Positions 26,419-35,621 are shown, counted from the stretch's first letter. The stretch is 64,000 nt of DNA from an uncultured Pelagibacteraceae bacterium (GCA_902519375.1 CABYJS010000002.1:1-64000); one strand, 5' to 3'. The notes: generated by a model from the letters alone, not told the origin. Made by a program: numbers and translations.

Positions 26419-27097
26419 GATTTTTAAACAAGTTTTTGATAAAGAATCTAGTACTTACACTTACTTAATTGCCTCAGCCGAAGGAAGAGAAGCTCTTATT
26501 ATTGATCCAGTATTAGAAAACGTTGAAGATTATATAAAATTATTAAATCAATTAAATTTAAAATTAGTTAAAGTTATAGATACTCATATTCATGCTGACC
26601 ATGTAACTGGTGCTGGAAAATTAAGAGACAAAACAAAATGTGCAACTATAATGGGTGAACATACCCCAACAGATGCAGTAGAGATTAAGGTTAAAGATGA
26701 AGAAATAATTCAATTAGATCAATTAAAAATCAAAGCTATTTATACTCCTGGACACACGTCAGATAGTTTTAGTTTTTTAATGGACAACTATTTATTTTCT
26801 GGAGACACTCTACTTATAAATGGAACTGGAAGAACAGATTTTCAGAATGGTAGTTCTACTGATGCTTACAATTCAATTTTTAATAGACTTCTGAAACTTC
26901 CTGATGAAACTCTTTTATACCCTGCTCATGATTATAAAGGTCAAACTGTTAGCACAATTGGAAAAGAAAAGAGATCAAATCCAAGGTTACAAGTAAGTAA
27001 TGTTAATGAATATATTGATTTAATGAACAATCTTAATTTAAAAAAACCTTCAAAAATTGAGTACAACGTTGCAAACAATCTTAAGTTAGGTATTTAA
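26417..27097 (+). CDS. MBL-fold persulfide dioxygenase-like hydrolase
   Basis: A 226-residue metallo-beta-lactamase-fold protein of the ETHE1 type. THIHADHVTGAG (about 55-66) gives the HxHxDH metal motif, GHTSDSF and FSGDTLLINGTGRTDFQNGS follow, and PAHDYKG supplies the late His. GRTDFQ is typical of persulfide dioxygenases, which oxidise glutathione persulfide to sulfite. With the rhodanese and thioredoxin-like proteins of this window it suggests sulfide or persulfide handling. Glyoxalase II is the less likely alternative. Confidence 0.85.
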   Translation: MIFKQVFDKESSTYTYLIASAEGREALIIDPVLENVEDYIKLLNQLNLKLVKVIDTHIHADHVTGAGKLRDKTKCATIMGEHTPTDAVEIKVKDEEIIQLDQLKIKAIYTPGHTSDSFSFLMDNYLFSGDTLLINGTGRTDFQNGSSTDAYNSIFNRLLKLPDETLLYPAHDYKGQTVSTIGKEKRSNPRLQVSNVNEYIDLMNNLNLKKPSKIEYNVANNLKLGI

Positions 27098-27490
27098 AAT
27101 CTTAATTGATGATTTTATAGCTTCGTAAATTAAGTCTTCAGTTGTTTCACCAACACTTCTATATATCTCTTTATTATCTTTAAAGATTAAAAGTGTAGTT
27201 TGATATTGAACTTTTAATAATTCAGCTATTTCTTTATTTGTTACATCAAACGAAAAATACTCAATATTGTCAAATTTGATATCTGATAACTCATTTTCAT
27301 TTTTAGCTTTGTTAAGAATTTTCATCTGACCAGCACAAGATGAACAATATTTAATCCAAGAACTTACTACAACAAATTTACCATCTGACTGGGCTTTATC
27401 GAACAACTCCTTATTAAAAGTTGTCTGTTTCTCCATCGCGTTGATGCTAAAGGCTATTACACAAAAAATAGATATTAAAATTTTTTTCAT
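27086..27490 (-). CDS. periplasmic thioredoxin-like protein
   Basis: A 134-residue protein with an N-terminal signal segment (ILISIFCVIAFSINAM) and a thioredoxin fold. The redox motif is CSSCAGQM near residues 49-56, and TTLLIFKDNKEIYRSVGE matches the later half with its cis-proline position replaced by TT. It probably reduces or isomerises disulfides in the periplasm. It overlaps the end of the convergent MBL gene by 12 bases. Confidence 0.75.
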   Translation of the reverse strand: MKKILISIFCVIAFSINAMEKQTTFNKELFDKAQSDGKFVVVSSWIKYCSSCAGQMKILNKAKNENELSDIKFDNIEYFSFDVTNKEIAELLKVQYQTTLLIFKDNKEIYRSVGETTEDLIYEAIKSSIKILNT

Positions 27491-27496
27491 AAGAAT

Positions 27497-27811
27497 TTAT
27501 ACAACAAAAATTAAAAACCAGTAAGAAGCTAATCCAGAAAAAATTGTCGCAATAATGTTTCTTGTAAAGATACCTATACCAGTTGCAATTATTGCTGCTA
27601 AAATTTTTGGATTGTCTTCAATTAAAATTGACCCAGAGTTATCTAAAAAAATAGCTGGAAATATAATTGCAGGAAAAATTGCTGTAGGGACATAAGACAA
27701 AACTTCCCTTACTCTATCGTTAAACATTTCTTTTTTTAGAAGTGCAACCATAGAAAACCTTGTGAGAAATGTAATTAGGCCACAATAAATAATTAAAGCC
27801 CATTCAGTCAT
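27497..27811 (-). CDS. azlD: AzlD-family branched-chain amino acid export subunit
   Basis: A 104-residue membrane protein with about four hydrophobic segments, the standard size of AzlD. VREVLSYVPTAIFPAIIFPA is the family core. AzlD works with the larger AzlC to export branched-chain or similar amino acids. Its start overlaps the azlC stop by 8 bases on the same strand, so the two are coupled. Substrate specificity is not visible. Confidence 0.85.
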   Translation of the reverse strand: MTEWALIIYCGLITFLTRFSMVALLKKEMFNDRVREVLSYVPTAIFPAIIFPAIFLDNSGSILIEDNPKILAAIIATGIGIFTRNIIATIFSGLASYWFLIFVV

Positions 27812-28499
27812 AATTTTTTTTATTTTTTGTTAATATCAAAGCAACACATAGTCCAGCTAATGCTGCCACTATAACATAAGCTTTATAAGGAATATAATCA
27901 TACCCTAAAGTAGCAATTAAACCTGAGGTTATCATAACAATAACATTTATGATTTTTCTAAAATCATTTACTAATAATGCTAAAAAAGTTAAAGGTACTG
28001 CAAAACTTAATCCAAGTTTTTCAGGTATACTTTCGCCCAATATAATACCCAAAACTGTAGATGATTGCCAAATTACCCAACAAGTAACTCCACCACCTAT
28101 TAAATGGAAATATTTATTTTTATCTTGGTTTTTTTTAAAGTATTGATTTGATAGAGCAAAAGCTTGGTCAATTAAAAAATATGAAATTATAATTTTCCAG
28201 ATCAATTTTAAATCAGAAACATGTTCAGAGATGACTGCACCATAAAGTAGGTGCCTTGAATTAACTGCTCCAACCGAACTAATTATTATAAGTGAAGATG
28301 CTCCACCAGAAAAAAGTTGAATGAGAACTATTTGTGATGCACCACCAAAAATTATTAGCGACATTCCCATTGTAGCTAGAGGACTAAAACCAATATCTAT
28401 AGCTAAAATTCCAAATATTAATCCAAATGGAACTACTGGTATCATAAATGGACTTACATCAACGATACCTTTGCAAAAAACTTGTAAATTAGTTTTCAT
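27804..28499 (-). CDS. azlC: AzlC-family branched-chain amino acid permease
   Basis: A 231-residue protein with about seven hydrophobic segments. PVVPFGLIFGILA, IIFGGASQIVLIQL and VNSRHLLYGAVIS are AzlC signatures. The protein is the main exporter subunit for branched-chain amino acids in the inner membrane, with AzlD encoded immediately downstream. It follows the iron-transport ATPase gene by 18 bases on the same strand, which may be read-through rather than functional linkage. Confidence 0.88.
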   Translation of the reverse strand: MKTNLQVFCKGIVDVSPFMIPVVPFGLIFGILAIDIGFSPLATMGMSLIIFGGASQIVLIQLFSGGASSLIIISSVGAVNSRHLLYGAVISEHVSDLKLIWKIIISYFLIDQAFALSNQYFKKNQDKNKYFHLIGGGVTCWVIWQSSTVLGIILGESIPEKLGLSFAVPLTFLALLVNDFRKIINVIVMITSGLIATLGYDYIPYKAYVIVAALAGLCVALILTKNKKNYD

Positions 28500-28517
28500 T
28501 TTATAAAAGGCTTTCTA

Positions 28518-29579
28518 TTAGAAGCAAACTATATGATCAATATGAATTGGTCTTTTAATACCAAATTTTTCATCAACTTCGTGTTGATGAATATGATGTG
28601 AGTGAACAAAAACTGGAATAAGCGTGTTAGTTGGAGTTTTAAGTGTATAAATAAAATTAGTTCCTCTAAATTTCCTATCAACCACCTCAAATTTTAAATT
28701 GCTTTTATCATCATGATGTAGGTCTTCAGGCTGCACTAAAAGTTTTACTTTTGAGCCTATTGGAAAAGGCTTTAAAAAATTACCTGTAATTGTTCCAAGA
28801 TCCTTATTTTCTAAACTTTTTGGACTCGTCACTTCTGCTGGAATAAGAGTTCCTCTGTTCAGAAAATTAACAACCTCAATAGAATTGGGTAAATGATAAA
28901 CATTATATGGATCATCATATTGTTTAAGTTCTTGATTTAAAATTATCCCACATTTGGATCCTAAATAAAAAGCTTCATAAGAGTCATGAGTAACGATTAT
29001 TGTGGTAATCTTCGAGCTCTTTAATATTTTTTTTAATTTTTCTTGGATTTCTTCTTTAAAACTTTGATCAATATTTGATAAAGGTTCGTCTAATAACAGT
29101 AAATCAGGTTGAGTTACCAAAGATCTCGCTAGAGAGGCTCTTTGTGCTTCACCTGCACTAATTTCATGTGGATATTTATTCAATATTAAAGAAATATCTA
29201 ATAACCCTATAATTTCTTGAAAACTAACTTGATCGTTTTTTTTATCTTTATTTCTTTCTGCACCTAATAGTATGTTTTTTTCTACAGAGTAATGTGGAAA
29301 TAAACTATTATCTTGAAATGCAAGAGATATATTTCTTTCTTCTGGCTCAAGATTTTTTTTTTCTGAAGATAATACATTTCCCTTAAGTTCTATTGAGCCT
29401 TTGTTAATTTTTTCTAAACCCGCAATAGTTCTTAAAATAGTAGTTTTTCCAATACCTGATGGACCTAAAAGACAAATAACATCACCTTCTTTTTCAATAG
29501 CAAAAGACACATTTGCTACTTTAGTTTTACCTCCAGCTTTAAAGTCAACATTTTTAACCTCAAAAAAATTTTTACTCAT
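28518..29579 (-). CDS. fbpC: iron(III) ABC transporter ATP-binding protein
   Basis: A 353-residue ATPase of the CUT1/FbpC group. Walker A is LLGPSGIGKTT (about 32-42); the signature is ISAGEAQRASLA in place of LSGGQ, a known FbpC-type variation; Walker B is LLLLDEPLSNID. The C-terminal TOBE-like part holds VKLLVQPEDLHHDD. It drives ferric iron import with the adjacent permease and binding protein. Its start overlaps the permease gene by 8 bases. Confidence 0.9.
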   Translation of the reverse strand: MSKNFFEVKNVDFKAGGKTKVANVSFAIEKEGDVICLLGPSGIGKTTILRTIAGLEKINKGSIELKGNVLSSEKKNLEPEERNISLAFQDNSLFPHYSVEKNILLGAERNKDKKNDQVSFQEIIGLLDISLILNKYPHEISAGEAQRASLARSLVTQPDLLLLDEPLSNIDQSFKEEIQEKLKKILKSSKITTIIVTHDSYEAFYLGSKCGIILNQELKQYDDPYNVYHLPNSIEVVNFLNRGTLIPAEVTSPKSLENKDLGTITGNFLKPFPIGSKVKLLVQPEDLHHDDKSNLKFEVVDRKFRGTNFIYTLKTPTNTLIPVFVHSHHIHQHEVDEKFGIKRPIHIDHIVCF

Positions 29580-31197
29580 TATTTTCTCTTAAAATATATT
29601 TTGAGGTAATTATAATGAATAAAGAGGCAATTAAAATTAAAAATAATGAAGGTGCTGCAGCAGCCTCTAAAAGATCTTCAGATGCAGAAATATACGCTGT
29701 AGTTGCAAAAGTTTCAAAATTAAAAGGTCTTAAAATCAATGTAATAGGTAATTCTCTTATTATTTCTAAAGAGATTAAAATAATTATGAATAAAAGAGAA
29801 TTTCTCAAAAAAGGAACATGAATATTCATAAAAGTTTTTCTTTTAGAGTAGCCTAATAAGTAAGCGCTCTCATCAACAGAAATATTGATTTTCTCATATC
29901 CTGACTTTATTCCATTAAAGGCTAAAGAATAAAACCTTATAAAATAAACTATTACTAAACCAAGGATGGAGCCAATAAAAACTTTTTTGATTGAAGTAAA
30001 TCCTAAAGATTTGATTATACTATTATCAAACCATGCAATAAAAGTGATAAATGCTATAGCTAATATAACTCCAGGTATAGCATAACCTGAAATTGACAAA
30101 GTTGATAAAATATTTAAAGTTTTATTTTTTGTAACTCTATTTCCATAATTTGAAATTAAAGAAAATACAATTAAAAATAGACTAGATAATAATGTTAAAT
30201 AAATAGTGTTTAATAAAAGATCAATAATTTGCAAATCAAACAAATTTTCTGGAAATTTTAATGTCCAATACAACATCTGACTTAGTGGAAATATAAAACT
30301 AAAAAAAAATATTAAGAAACAGAGGGTAAAAGCTAAAAAAGATTGTCTGCCATTCAGTTTAATTTTTTCTTTTTGCTTAAATCCGCCTCTAGCATTGAAG
30401 TGATACTTTGCTTTTTTTCTAGATAAATTTTCAATAATAAATAATGAAAATATGAACAGAAGCAAAAACGATGATATTCTATTTGCAAAAGCTAAGTCGT
30501 CAAATGTTATCCATGAATTATAGATACCAGTTGTAAGCGTATTAATTGAAAAAAAATCTACTGCTCCAAACTCAGCTAGAGTTTCCATTGCTACAAGAGA
30601 TAATCCTGCAATAATAGCTGGTCGTGCAGCTGGTAATATAACTTTATAAAAGGATTTAAATTTTGAAAATCCAAGATTTTTACCAAGATCAATTAAGTTC
30701 TGTGATTGATATAAAAAAGACGCTCTAGATAATATATACACATAAGCATATAAAGAAAAAGTAATCGACATTATTGCCCCTAACATTCCATCAAACTTTG
30801 GAATGTTTCTATTATAATTTGCATCTCCAAATAAGTTTTTAAGAATTGTAAAAGCTGTGCCATAATTTTCAAAGAAAGCTGTTAATGAATAAGCATAAAT
30901 ATAGGGTGGAACTGCAAAAGATAAAATAAGTGCCCATTTAAAAAAATTACTTAACGGAAATTCAAAAAAGGATACTAAGTATGCGGTGCCAGTTCCAATT
31001 AAAAATGTAAAAATCAACACACAAAATAATAAAATTAGAGAATTAGTAATATACTCTAATAAGAAAGTGTTTTTTAAAATTTGATAATAATTAGATGTGT
31101 CTTCAAAAAAACTAGAGAATACTGTTAAAATTGGAATCAGTACAAATATAGAAACTAGTAATGACGATAAAAACCAAATATTTAAATTCTTAAACAT
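29572..31197 (-). CDS. fbpB: iron(III) ABC transporter permease
   Basis: A 541-residue permease with about 12 hydrophobic segments, two fused six-helix halves as usual for FbpB. The EAA loops are visible as LIDLGKNLGFSKFKSFYKVI near residue 180 and SAYLLGYSKRKTFMNIHVP near residue 460. It forms the membrane channel for iron imported by the FbpA-like binding protein. The binding-protein gene lies upstream with a small cysteine-rich ORF in between. Confidence 0.9.
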   Translation of the reverse strand: MFKNLNIWFLSSLLVSIFVLIPILTVFSSFFEDTSNYYQILKNTFLLEYITNSLILLFCVLIFTFLIGTGTAYLVSFFEFPLSNFFKWALILSFAVPPYIYAYSLTAFFENYGTAFTILKNLFGDANYNRNIPKFDGMLGAIMSITFSLYAYVYILSRASFLYQSQNLIDLGKNLGFSKFKSFYKVILPAARPAIIAGLSLVAMETLAEFGAVDFFSINTLTTGIYNSWITFDDLAFANRISSFLLLFIFSLFIIENLSRKKAKYHFNARGGFKQKEKIKLNGRQSFLAFTLCFLIFFFSFIFPLSQMLYWTLKFPENLFDLQIIDLLLNTIYLTLLSSLFLIVFSLISNYGNRVTKNKTLNILSTLSISGYAIPGVILAIAFITFIAWFDNSIIKSLGFTSIKKVFIGSILGLVIVYFIRFYSLAFNGIKSGYEKINISVDESAYLLGYSKRKTFMNIHVPFLRNSLLFIIILISLEIIRELPITLILRPFNFETFATTAYISASEDLLEAAAAPSLFLILIASLFIIITSKYILRENNE

Positions 31198-31274
31198 ATT
31201 CGATTTATATACTAGTGTATGATATTTATGTGTCCACTACAAATCCCCATCCGTAATGGACACACTAAAGAAAA

Positions 31275-31445
31275 TTAAAAATTAAACACTTTAAGAAGAT
31301 GCGGTACTTCCTTCGGTTCAATTTCCTCAAGTTTCTTTTTATTTATTCTTTTATTGATTTTTTCACACTCCTGCCTGCATGGGGAACATGCGCTGGAAGA
31401 CTTATTTAGATCAATATCAGATATAAATTTTGTTTTCTCAGTCAC
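31275..31445 (-). CDS. 56-residue cysteine-motif peptide inside the iron operon
   Basis: A GTG at 31445, 7 bases after the fbpA stop, opens a 56-codon frame. The product has a C-x2-C-x3-C motif at residues 20, 23 and 27 (ACSPCRQEC) followed by a lysine-rich helix (KINKRINKKKLEEIEPKE). No signal peptide is visible. Position between fbpA and fbpB and the three cysteines suggest a cytosolic metal-binding role, but this is inference. No ribosome site is obvious, so translational coupling to fbpA would be needed. Confidence 0.5.
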   Translation of the reverse strand: MTEKTKFISDIDLNKSSSACSPCRQECEKINKRINKKKLEEIEPKEVPHLLKVFNF

Positions 31446-31452
31446 TATTTGC

Positions 31453-32481
31453 TTACTTCCAACCAGCAGCTGTCATTACCTCTAATGCAGCAGCTTGATT
31501 TTTTCCATAAGAAGCTAGTTTAGTTTTCATATCTTGTTGAAAATCTAATCCTAAGTTATTTACTACTAATGGACTTGGTGAAACACCATCAATCATTGGA
31601 AACTCAAATGTATTGTTAGTAAAATGCTCTTGAGATTGCGGAGTTAATAAAAACTCTACAAGTTTAACAGCATTATCTTTATTAGGTGCACCTTTTACTA
31701 AAGCTGCGCAACTAACATTCATGTGCGTTCCTCTACCATTTTGGTTAGGAAAAAAAGCTTTTACTTTTTTAGCAGCCGCTTGTTGCTCTGCACCTTTTTT
31801 ACCAGATAACATTAGAGCTAAATAATAAGTGTTAGCCACAGCAATGTCTGCTTCTCCAGCAGCTACTGCCATGATCTGAGCTCTATCATTTCCTTTGGAG
31901 TCTCTAGCCATATTTGCAACAACTCCTTTTGCCCATTCAGCTGTAGCTTTTTTTCCATTATTTTCAATTAATGAAGCTACAAGAGATTTATTATAAATGT
32001 TGCTAGATTTTCTTATTACTAATCTTCCTTTCCATTTAGGATCAGCTAGACCTTCATAAGACATACCAGATAATTCAGCACCAGTAACTCTTTCTGGTGA
32101 ATAATAAATTATCCTAGCTCTTTTTGCTATTCCAGTCCATTTACTTGTTCTAAAACTTTTTGGAACAGCAGCTTTTATAGCTGCAGATGTTAAGCCACCT
32201 TGAAGATGACCTTTTGCATCCATAGCACCACATCTTCCTGCGTCAGCAGTAATGTAAAGATCTGCAGAAGAATCAGCACCTTCTTCAATTATTCTTTTTT
32301 CAAGAGCTCCTGATTTTCCATTAATTAAATTAACTTTAATTCCAGTCATACTTGTGAACTTGGAATAAAGTTCTGCATCAGCTTTATAATGCCTTGCATT
32401 AAATACATTTACTTCGTTAGCAACTGCTAAAGTTGATAAAAATAAAGATGTAATTAAAGCAAAAATTGTTATTTTTTTCAT
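31453..32481 (-). CDS. fbpA: iron(III) ABC transporter substrate-binding protein
   Basis: A 342-residue periplasmic binding protein with a signal peptide ending in TLAVA-NEVNVFNARHY. EVNVFNARHYKADAELYSKF is the typical FbpA/FutA start, and the YY pair in VANTYYLALMLSGK is the ferric-ion tyrosine clamp of the family. It binds Fe3+ and hands it to the FbpBC transporter. A Fur-type box lies about 53 bases upstream of the start. It is probably one of the most expressed proteins under iron limitation. Confidence 0.92.
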   Translation of the reverse strand: MKKITIFALITSLFLSTLAVANEVNVFNARHYKADAELYSKFTSMTGIKVNLINGKSGALEKRIIEEGADSSADLYITADAGRCGAMDAKGHLQGGLTSAAIKAAVPKSFRTSKWTGIAKRARIIYYSPERVTGAELSGMSYEGLADPKWKGRLVIRKSSNIYNKSLVASLIENNGKKATAEWAKGVVANMARDSKGNDRAQIMAVAAGEADIAVANTYYLALMLSGKKGAEQQAAAKKVKAFFPNQNGRGTHMNVSCAALVKGAPNKDNAVKLVEFLLTPQSQEHFTNNTFEFPMIDGVSPSPLVVNNLGLDFQQDMKTKLASYGKNQAAALEVMTAAGWK

Positions 32482-32533
32482 AAGTTACCCTTTTTTCCGC
32501 ATTTGTTAGATTGAAAATGATTACTATTCTCAA

Positions 32534-32548
32534 TGATAATGATTATCA
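32534..32548. promoter_or_regulatory. Fur-type iron box upstream of fbpA
   Basis: TGATAAT-G-ATTATCA is a perfect 7-1-7 inverted repeat, the classical Fur half-site pair. It lies 53 bases upstream of the fbpA ATG, and further AATGATTA half-sites (around 32515) precede it. It should repress fbpA-fbpB-fbpC when iron is plentiful. A Mur or other Fur-family protein could also be the ligand. Confidence 0.8.
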
Positions 32549-32569
32549 ATCTCAATAATGTCGCAGGGA

Positions 32570-33460
32570 TTAGGCTTTCCAGTCGCCTATTTTACTGAAT
32601 AAGAAGTTTCTAAAAGCTTGAACTCTAGCGGTATTTTTTAAAGATTGAGGGTAAACGAAATGAGCCTCTGTAATCGGTCCTTCAGATTTTGGCAGGACTT
32701 TAATTACTTTACTTGAATCACTTACTAAATATTCTGGTAAAGCAGCTAAACCAACACCAGTTTCTACAGCTAAAAGTAACCCCATAACACTATTTACTCT
32801 CATTATAGTTTTTCTTTTTTTACCGTCGTGCATACCAAGTTTTAAAGCCCAGTCTGGATTATAAACCGGTGAAGGCGCACCTTTTCCAAAAGAAATAAAT
32901 TTATGCTTATTTAAATCACCTATTGTTTTTGGCATTCCGTGTTTTTCTAAATACTTATTTGAGCCATATATATAGTACTTTATATCCACTAATTTTTTTT
33001 GAATATAATTAAGCTGTTTTGGTCTTCTCATGAATATACCAATATCGGCTTGTCTAGTACTCAAATCCAGCTCTTTATCATCAAAAACTAATTCAATCTC
33101 TATTTCTGGATTTAAACGCATAAATTGCTCAATTCTAGGGGTTAACCAGTGAGTCCCAAAGCTTCTAACAGTTGTAATAGTTAACTTTCCTGTAGGCTTA
33201 TTTTTTTGATCACCTAAAGAAGTTTCCACTTCCTTCAGTTTACTTATAACTTCGTGTGCTGTTTTAAATACGTATTCACCATTTTCAGTAAGTGTTAAAC
33301 CTCTTGCGTGTCTCTCAAATAATTGAACTTTCAAATCTTGTTCTAGGGATTGAATTTGTCTGCTAATAGCTGATTGACTAAGATTAAGATTTACTGTTGC
33401 ATTTGTAAAACTACCTGCTTCTGCAACTGCGTGGAAAATTTTTAATTTGTCCCAATCCAT
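32570..33460 (-). CDS. LysR-family transcriptional regulator
   Basis: A 296-residue LysR protein. The N-terminal helix-turn-helix is FHAVAEAGSFTNATVNLNLS with SQSAISRQIQSLE; the remaining two thirds form the co-inducer domain. It resembles the GcvA-like branch. Its start overlaps the acuI stop codon by one base, so it is transcribed with acuI and folE; it could regulate acrylate metabolism, as AcuI-linked regulators do elsewhere. Targets are not visible in the sequence. Confidence 0.85.
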   Translation of the reverse strand: MDWDKLKIFHAVAEAGSFTNATVNLNLSQSAISRQIQSLEQDLKVQLFERHARGLTLTENGEYVFKTAHEVISKLKEVETSLGDQKNKPTGKLTITTVRSFGTHWLTPRIEQFMRLNPEIEIELVFDDKELDLSTRQADIGIFMRRPKQLNYIQKKLVDIKYYIYGSNKYLEKHGMPKTIGDLNKHKFISFGKGAPSPVYNPDWALKLGMHDGKKRKTIMRVNSVMGLLLAVETGVGLAALPEYLVSDSSKVIKVLPKSEGPITEAHFVYPQSLKNTARVQAFRNFLFSKIGDWKA

Positions 33461-34461
33461 TATTTATTTAAATCGACCAAAACTCTTCCTGAGATTTCAC
33501 CTTTAAGTATTTTAGGGTAAGTTTCAATCAATTCTTGTAAGCTAACTGTTTGAATAGATTTTTCTAATAAACTAAAATCAATTAAGTTTGCAGCTTCACT
33601 CCAAATAAATTCTCTTCTTTTAATACTACAGTTTGCAGAGTCCATTCCCCATAGTTTAATTCCTCTAAGCATAAATGGTATTACATTTGTATTTAACTCA
33701 TTAGTATTTGCATTTCCACAAACAGCTATAATTCCATTTGAGTTTGTTTGAACTATTGCATTCGCCAATATTTTTCCACCTACTGTATCCACTACACCGT
33801 CCCACAATGCTTTATCAATTAGTCTAGGATCTTTGTCAAATTCAGTTCTATTTACAACTGTTTTCGCACCCAATGATTTTAAATAATCTGCTTTAGAGTC
33901 TTTTCCGGTGACTGCAGTAACGTTATATCCCATTTTGTTTAATGCTATTACTGCAACACTTCCAACTCCTCCTGTTGCGCCTGTAACTAAAACATTATTA
34001 ACTTTTTCTCCTAATAAAATTTCTTCTCTTGCTTTAATTGCAAATGCGCTCATCAAAGAAGTAAATCCAGCTGTTCCAAGTATCATTGCTTGTTTACTTG
34101 TTAAATTTTTTGGCTTCTTAACTAAAAAATTACCATCAACTTTAGCAATTTGAGAGTAACCTCCATAAAAAATTTCACCTACTCTAAATCCTGTTAAAAT
34201 TACTTCATCACCTTCATTAAATTTTGAATTGCTACTTTCTAAAACCGTTCCAGAAAAATCTATTCCTGGGATATGTGGAAATTCTTTAACTAATCTTCCA
34301 CCATTTTTTAAAATCATACCATCTTTAAAATTAAGATCTGAGTAGTCTACTTTAACTGTTACGTCGCCATGCTTTAAAAAACTTTTGTCTACAGATTTTA
34401 CTTCTCTGGTAAACTCCTCACCTTTTTGATTTAGAATTAATGCTTTGAATTGATCTGGCAC
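33460..34461 (-). CDS. acuI: acrylyl-CoA reductase AcuI-like (YhdH family)
   Basis: A medium-chain dehydrogenase/reductase of 333 residues. NADPH site VTGATGGVGSVAV lies near residues 158-170, and YSDLNFKDGMILKNGG and PHIPGIDFSGTV are YhdH/AcuI signatures; there is no structural zinc loop. AcuI reduces the toxic acryloyl-CoA formed from DMSP to propionyl-CoA. SAR11 organisms degrade DMSP, so the function fits. The start is a GTG 1 base after the folE stop. Confidence 0.85.
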   Translation of the reverse strand: MPDQFKALILNQKGEEFTREVKSVDKSFLKHGDVTVKVDYSDLNFKDGMILKNGGRLVKEFPHIPGIDFSGTVLESSNSKFNEGDEVILTGFRVGEIFYGGYSQIAKVDGNFLVKKPKNLTSKQAMILGTAGFTSLMSAFAIKAREEILLGEKVNNVLVTGATGGVGSVAVIALNKMGYNVTAVTGKDSKADYLKSLGAKTVVNRTEFDKDPRLIDKALWDGVVDTVGGKILANAIVQTNSNGIIAVCGNANTNELNTNVIPFMLRGIKLWGMDSANCSIKRREFIWSEAANLIDFSLLEKSIQTVSLQELIETYPKILKGEISGRVLVDLNK

Positions 34462-34462
34462 T

Positions 34463-35077
34463 TTAATCTTTTGATATACTGATAAATCTCAAATATCTAT
34501 TTTGATAACTAAGATCCTCTTTAAATTGACCTAAATAATAATTAGTTACGGTTGTTGCTTGTTCTTTTTTAATTCCTCTCATAGTCATACATTGATGAGT
34601 TGAGTCGATAGTTACAGCCACACCTTTTGCATCCAAAGATTCCATTAAGGTATTCGCAATTTGCATAGTAAGTCTTTCTTGTGTTTGTAATCTTTTTGAA
34701 AATACCTCAACCACTCTTGCTAATTTACTTAAGCCCACCACTCTTTCTCTTGGAATATAAGCTACATGAGCCTTACCTATAATTGGTGCCATATGATGTT
34801 CACAATGACTTTGAACTGAAATATTCTTTTGAATAACCATATCATCGTATCCATCTACATCGCCAAAGGTTTTATCTAAAATTTTTTTTGGATCTTCTGT
34901 GTATCCCTTAAAATATTCTTTAAAAGCTTTTACTACTCTCTTAGGAGTTTCCAATAGACCTTCTCTATTAGGATCTTCACCCATCCAAGATAGTATTGTT
35001 TTGAAAGCTTCCTCAGCTTCCTTGTCTGAAATTTTTTTTGAATTTTCGTTATTATCTATATCTTTAACTAATTTCAT
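34463..35077 (-). CDS. folE: GTP cyclohydrolase I
   Basis: A 204-residue enzyme of normal length. QSHCEHHMAPIIGKAHVAYI gives the zinc ligands Cys and His, and VVGLSKLARVVEVFSKRLQ the substrate-binding segment. It converts GTP to dihydroneopterin triphosphate, the first step of folate synthesis, and so belongs to the same pathway as the pab genes. It is the first gene of folE-acuI-lysR, divergent from hisI with a 76-base gap. Confidence 0.95.
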   Translation of the reverse strand: MKLVKDIDNNENSKKISDKEAEEAFKTILSWMGEDPNREGLLETPKRVVKAFKEYFKGYTEDPKKILDKTFGDVDGYDDMVIQKNISVQSHCEHHMAPIIGKAHVAYIPRERVVGLSKLARVVEVFSKRLQTQERLTMQIANTLMESLDAKGVAVTIDSTHQCMTMRGIKKEQATTVTNYYLGQFKEDLSYQNRYLRFISISKD

Positions 35078-35153
35078 GGAGAGTTTTATACCTATAAATA
35101 TGTATTTTTAAAATATTTAATATATCTATATATATGCTACATAATTACCCCTT

Positions 35154-35621
35154 ATGTTCAAAAAAAGAGAAAATGTAGTTGAAATTGAAGAGGGAAATCT
35201 TCTTTCACCAAAATTTGATAATGATGGGCTCATCCCTGTTATTACAATGTGCTCAAAAACAAAAGAAATTTTGATGCACGGATATATGAATGTTGAAGCT
35301 CTAAAAAAAACCATTGAGACAAAAGAAGCTTATTATTATAGCAGATCGAGAAATGCATTATGGCACAAAGGTAAAACAAGTGGCTTTGTTCAAAAAGTTA
35401 CTGAACTAAGAATTGATGATGATCAAGACTCTATATGGTTAACCGTAGACATTGGAGAAGGATCTAGTTGCCATGTTGGTTATCGTTCTTGTTTTTATAG
35501 ATCTATTCCTCTAGGTCCAATTGATAATGGTAGAGAAGTTAAAATGAAATTTACCGAAAAAGAAAAAAAGTTTGATCCTGAAAAAGTTTATAAAGATCAA
35601 CCCAATCCAACAAAAATATAA
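35154..35621 (+). CDS. hisI: phosphoribosyl-AMP cyclohydrolase
   Basis: A 155-residue HisI of the stand-alone type. LMHGYMNVEALKKTIETKEA and YYSRSRNALWHKGKTSG are the core signatures, and SCHVGYRSCFYRSI near the C-terminus gives zinc cysteines. It opens the purine ring of phosphoribosyl-AMP in histidine synthesis. No other his genes are adjacent. DUF2237 follows immediately, its ATG directly after the hisI stop. Confidence 0.93.
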   Translation: MFKKRENVVEIEEGNLLSPKFDNDGLIPVITMCSKTKEILMHGYMNVEALKKTIETKEAYYYSRSRNALWHKGKTSGFVQKVTELRIDDDQDSIWLTVDIGEGSSCHVGYRSCFYRSIPLGPIDNGREVKMKFTEKEKKFDPEKVYKDQPNPTKI

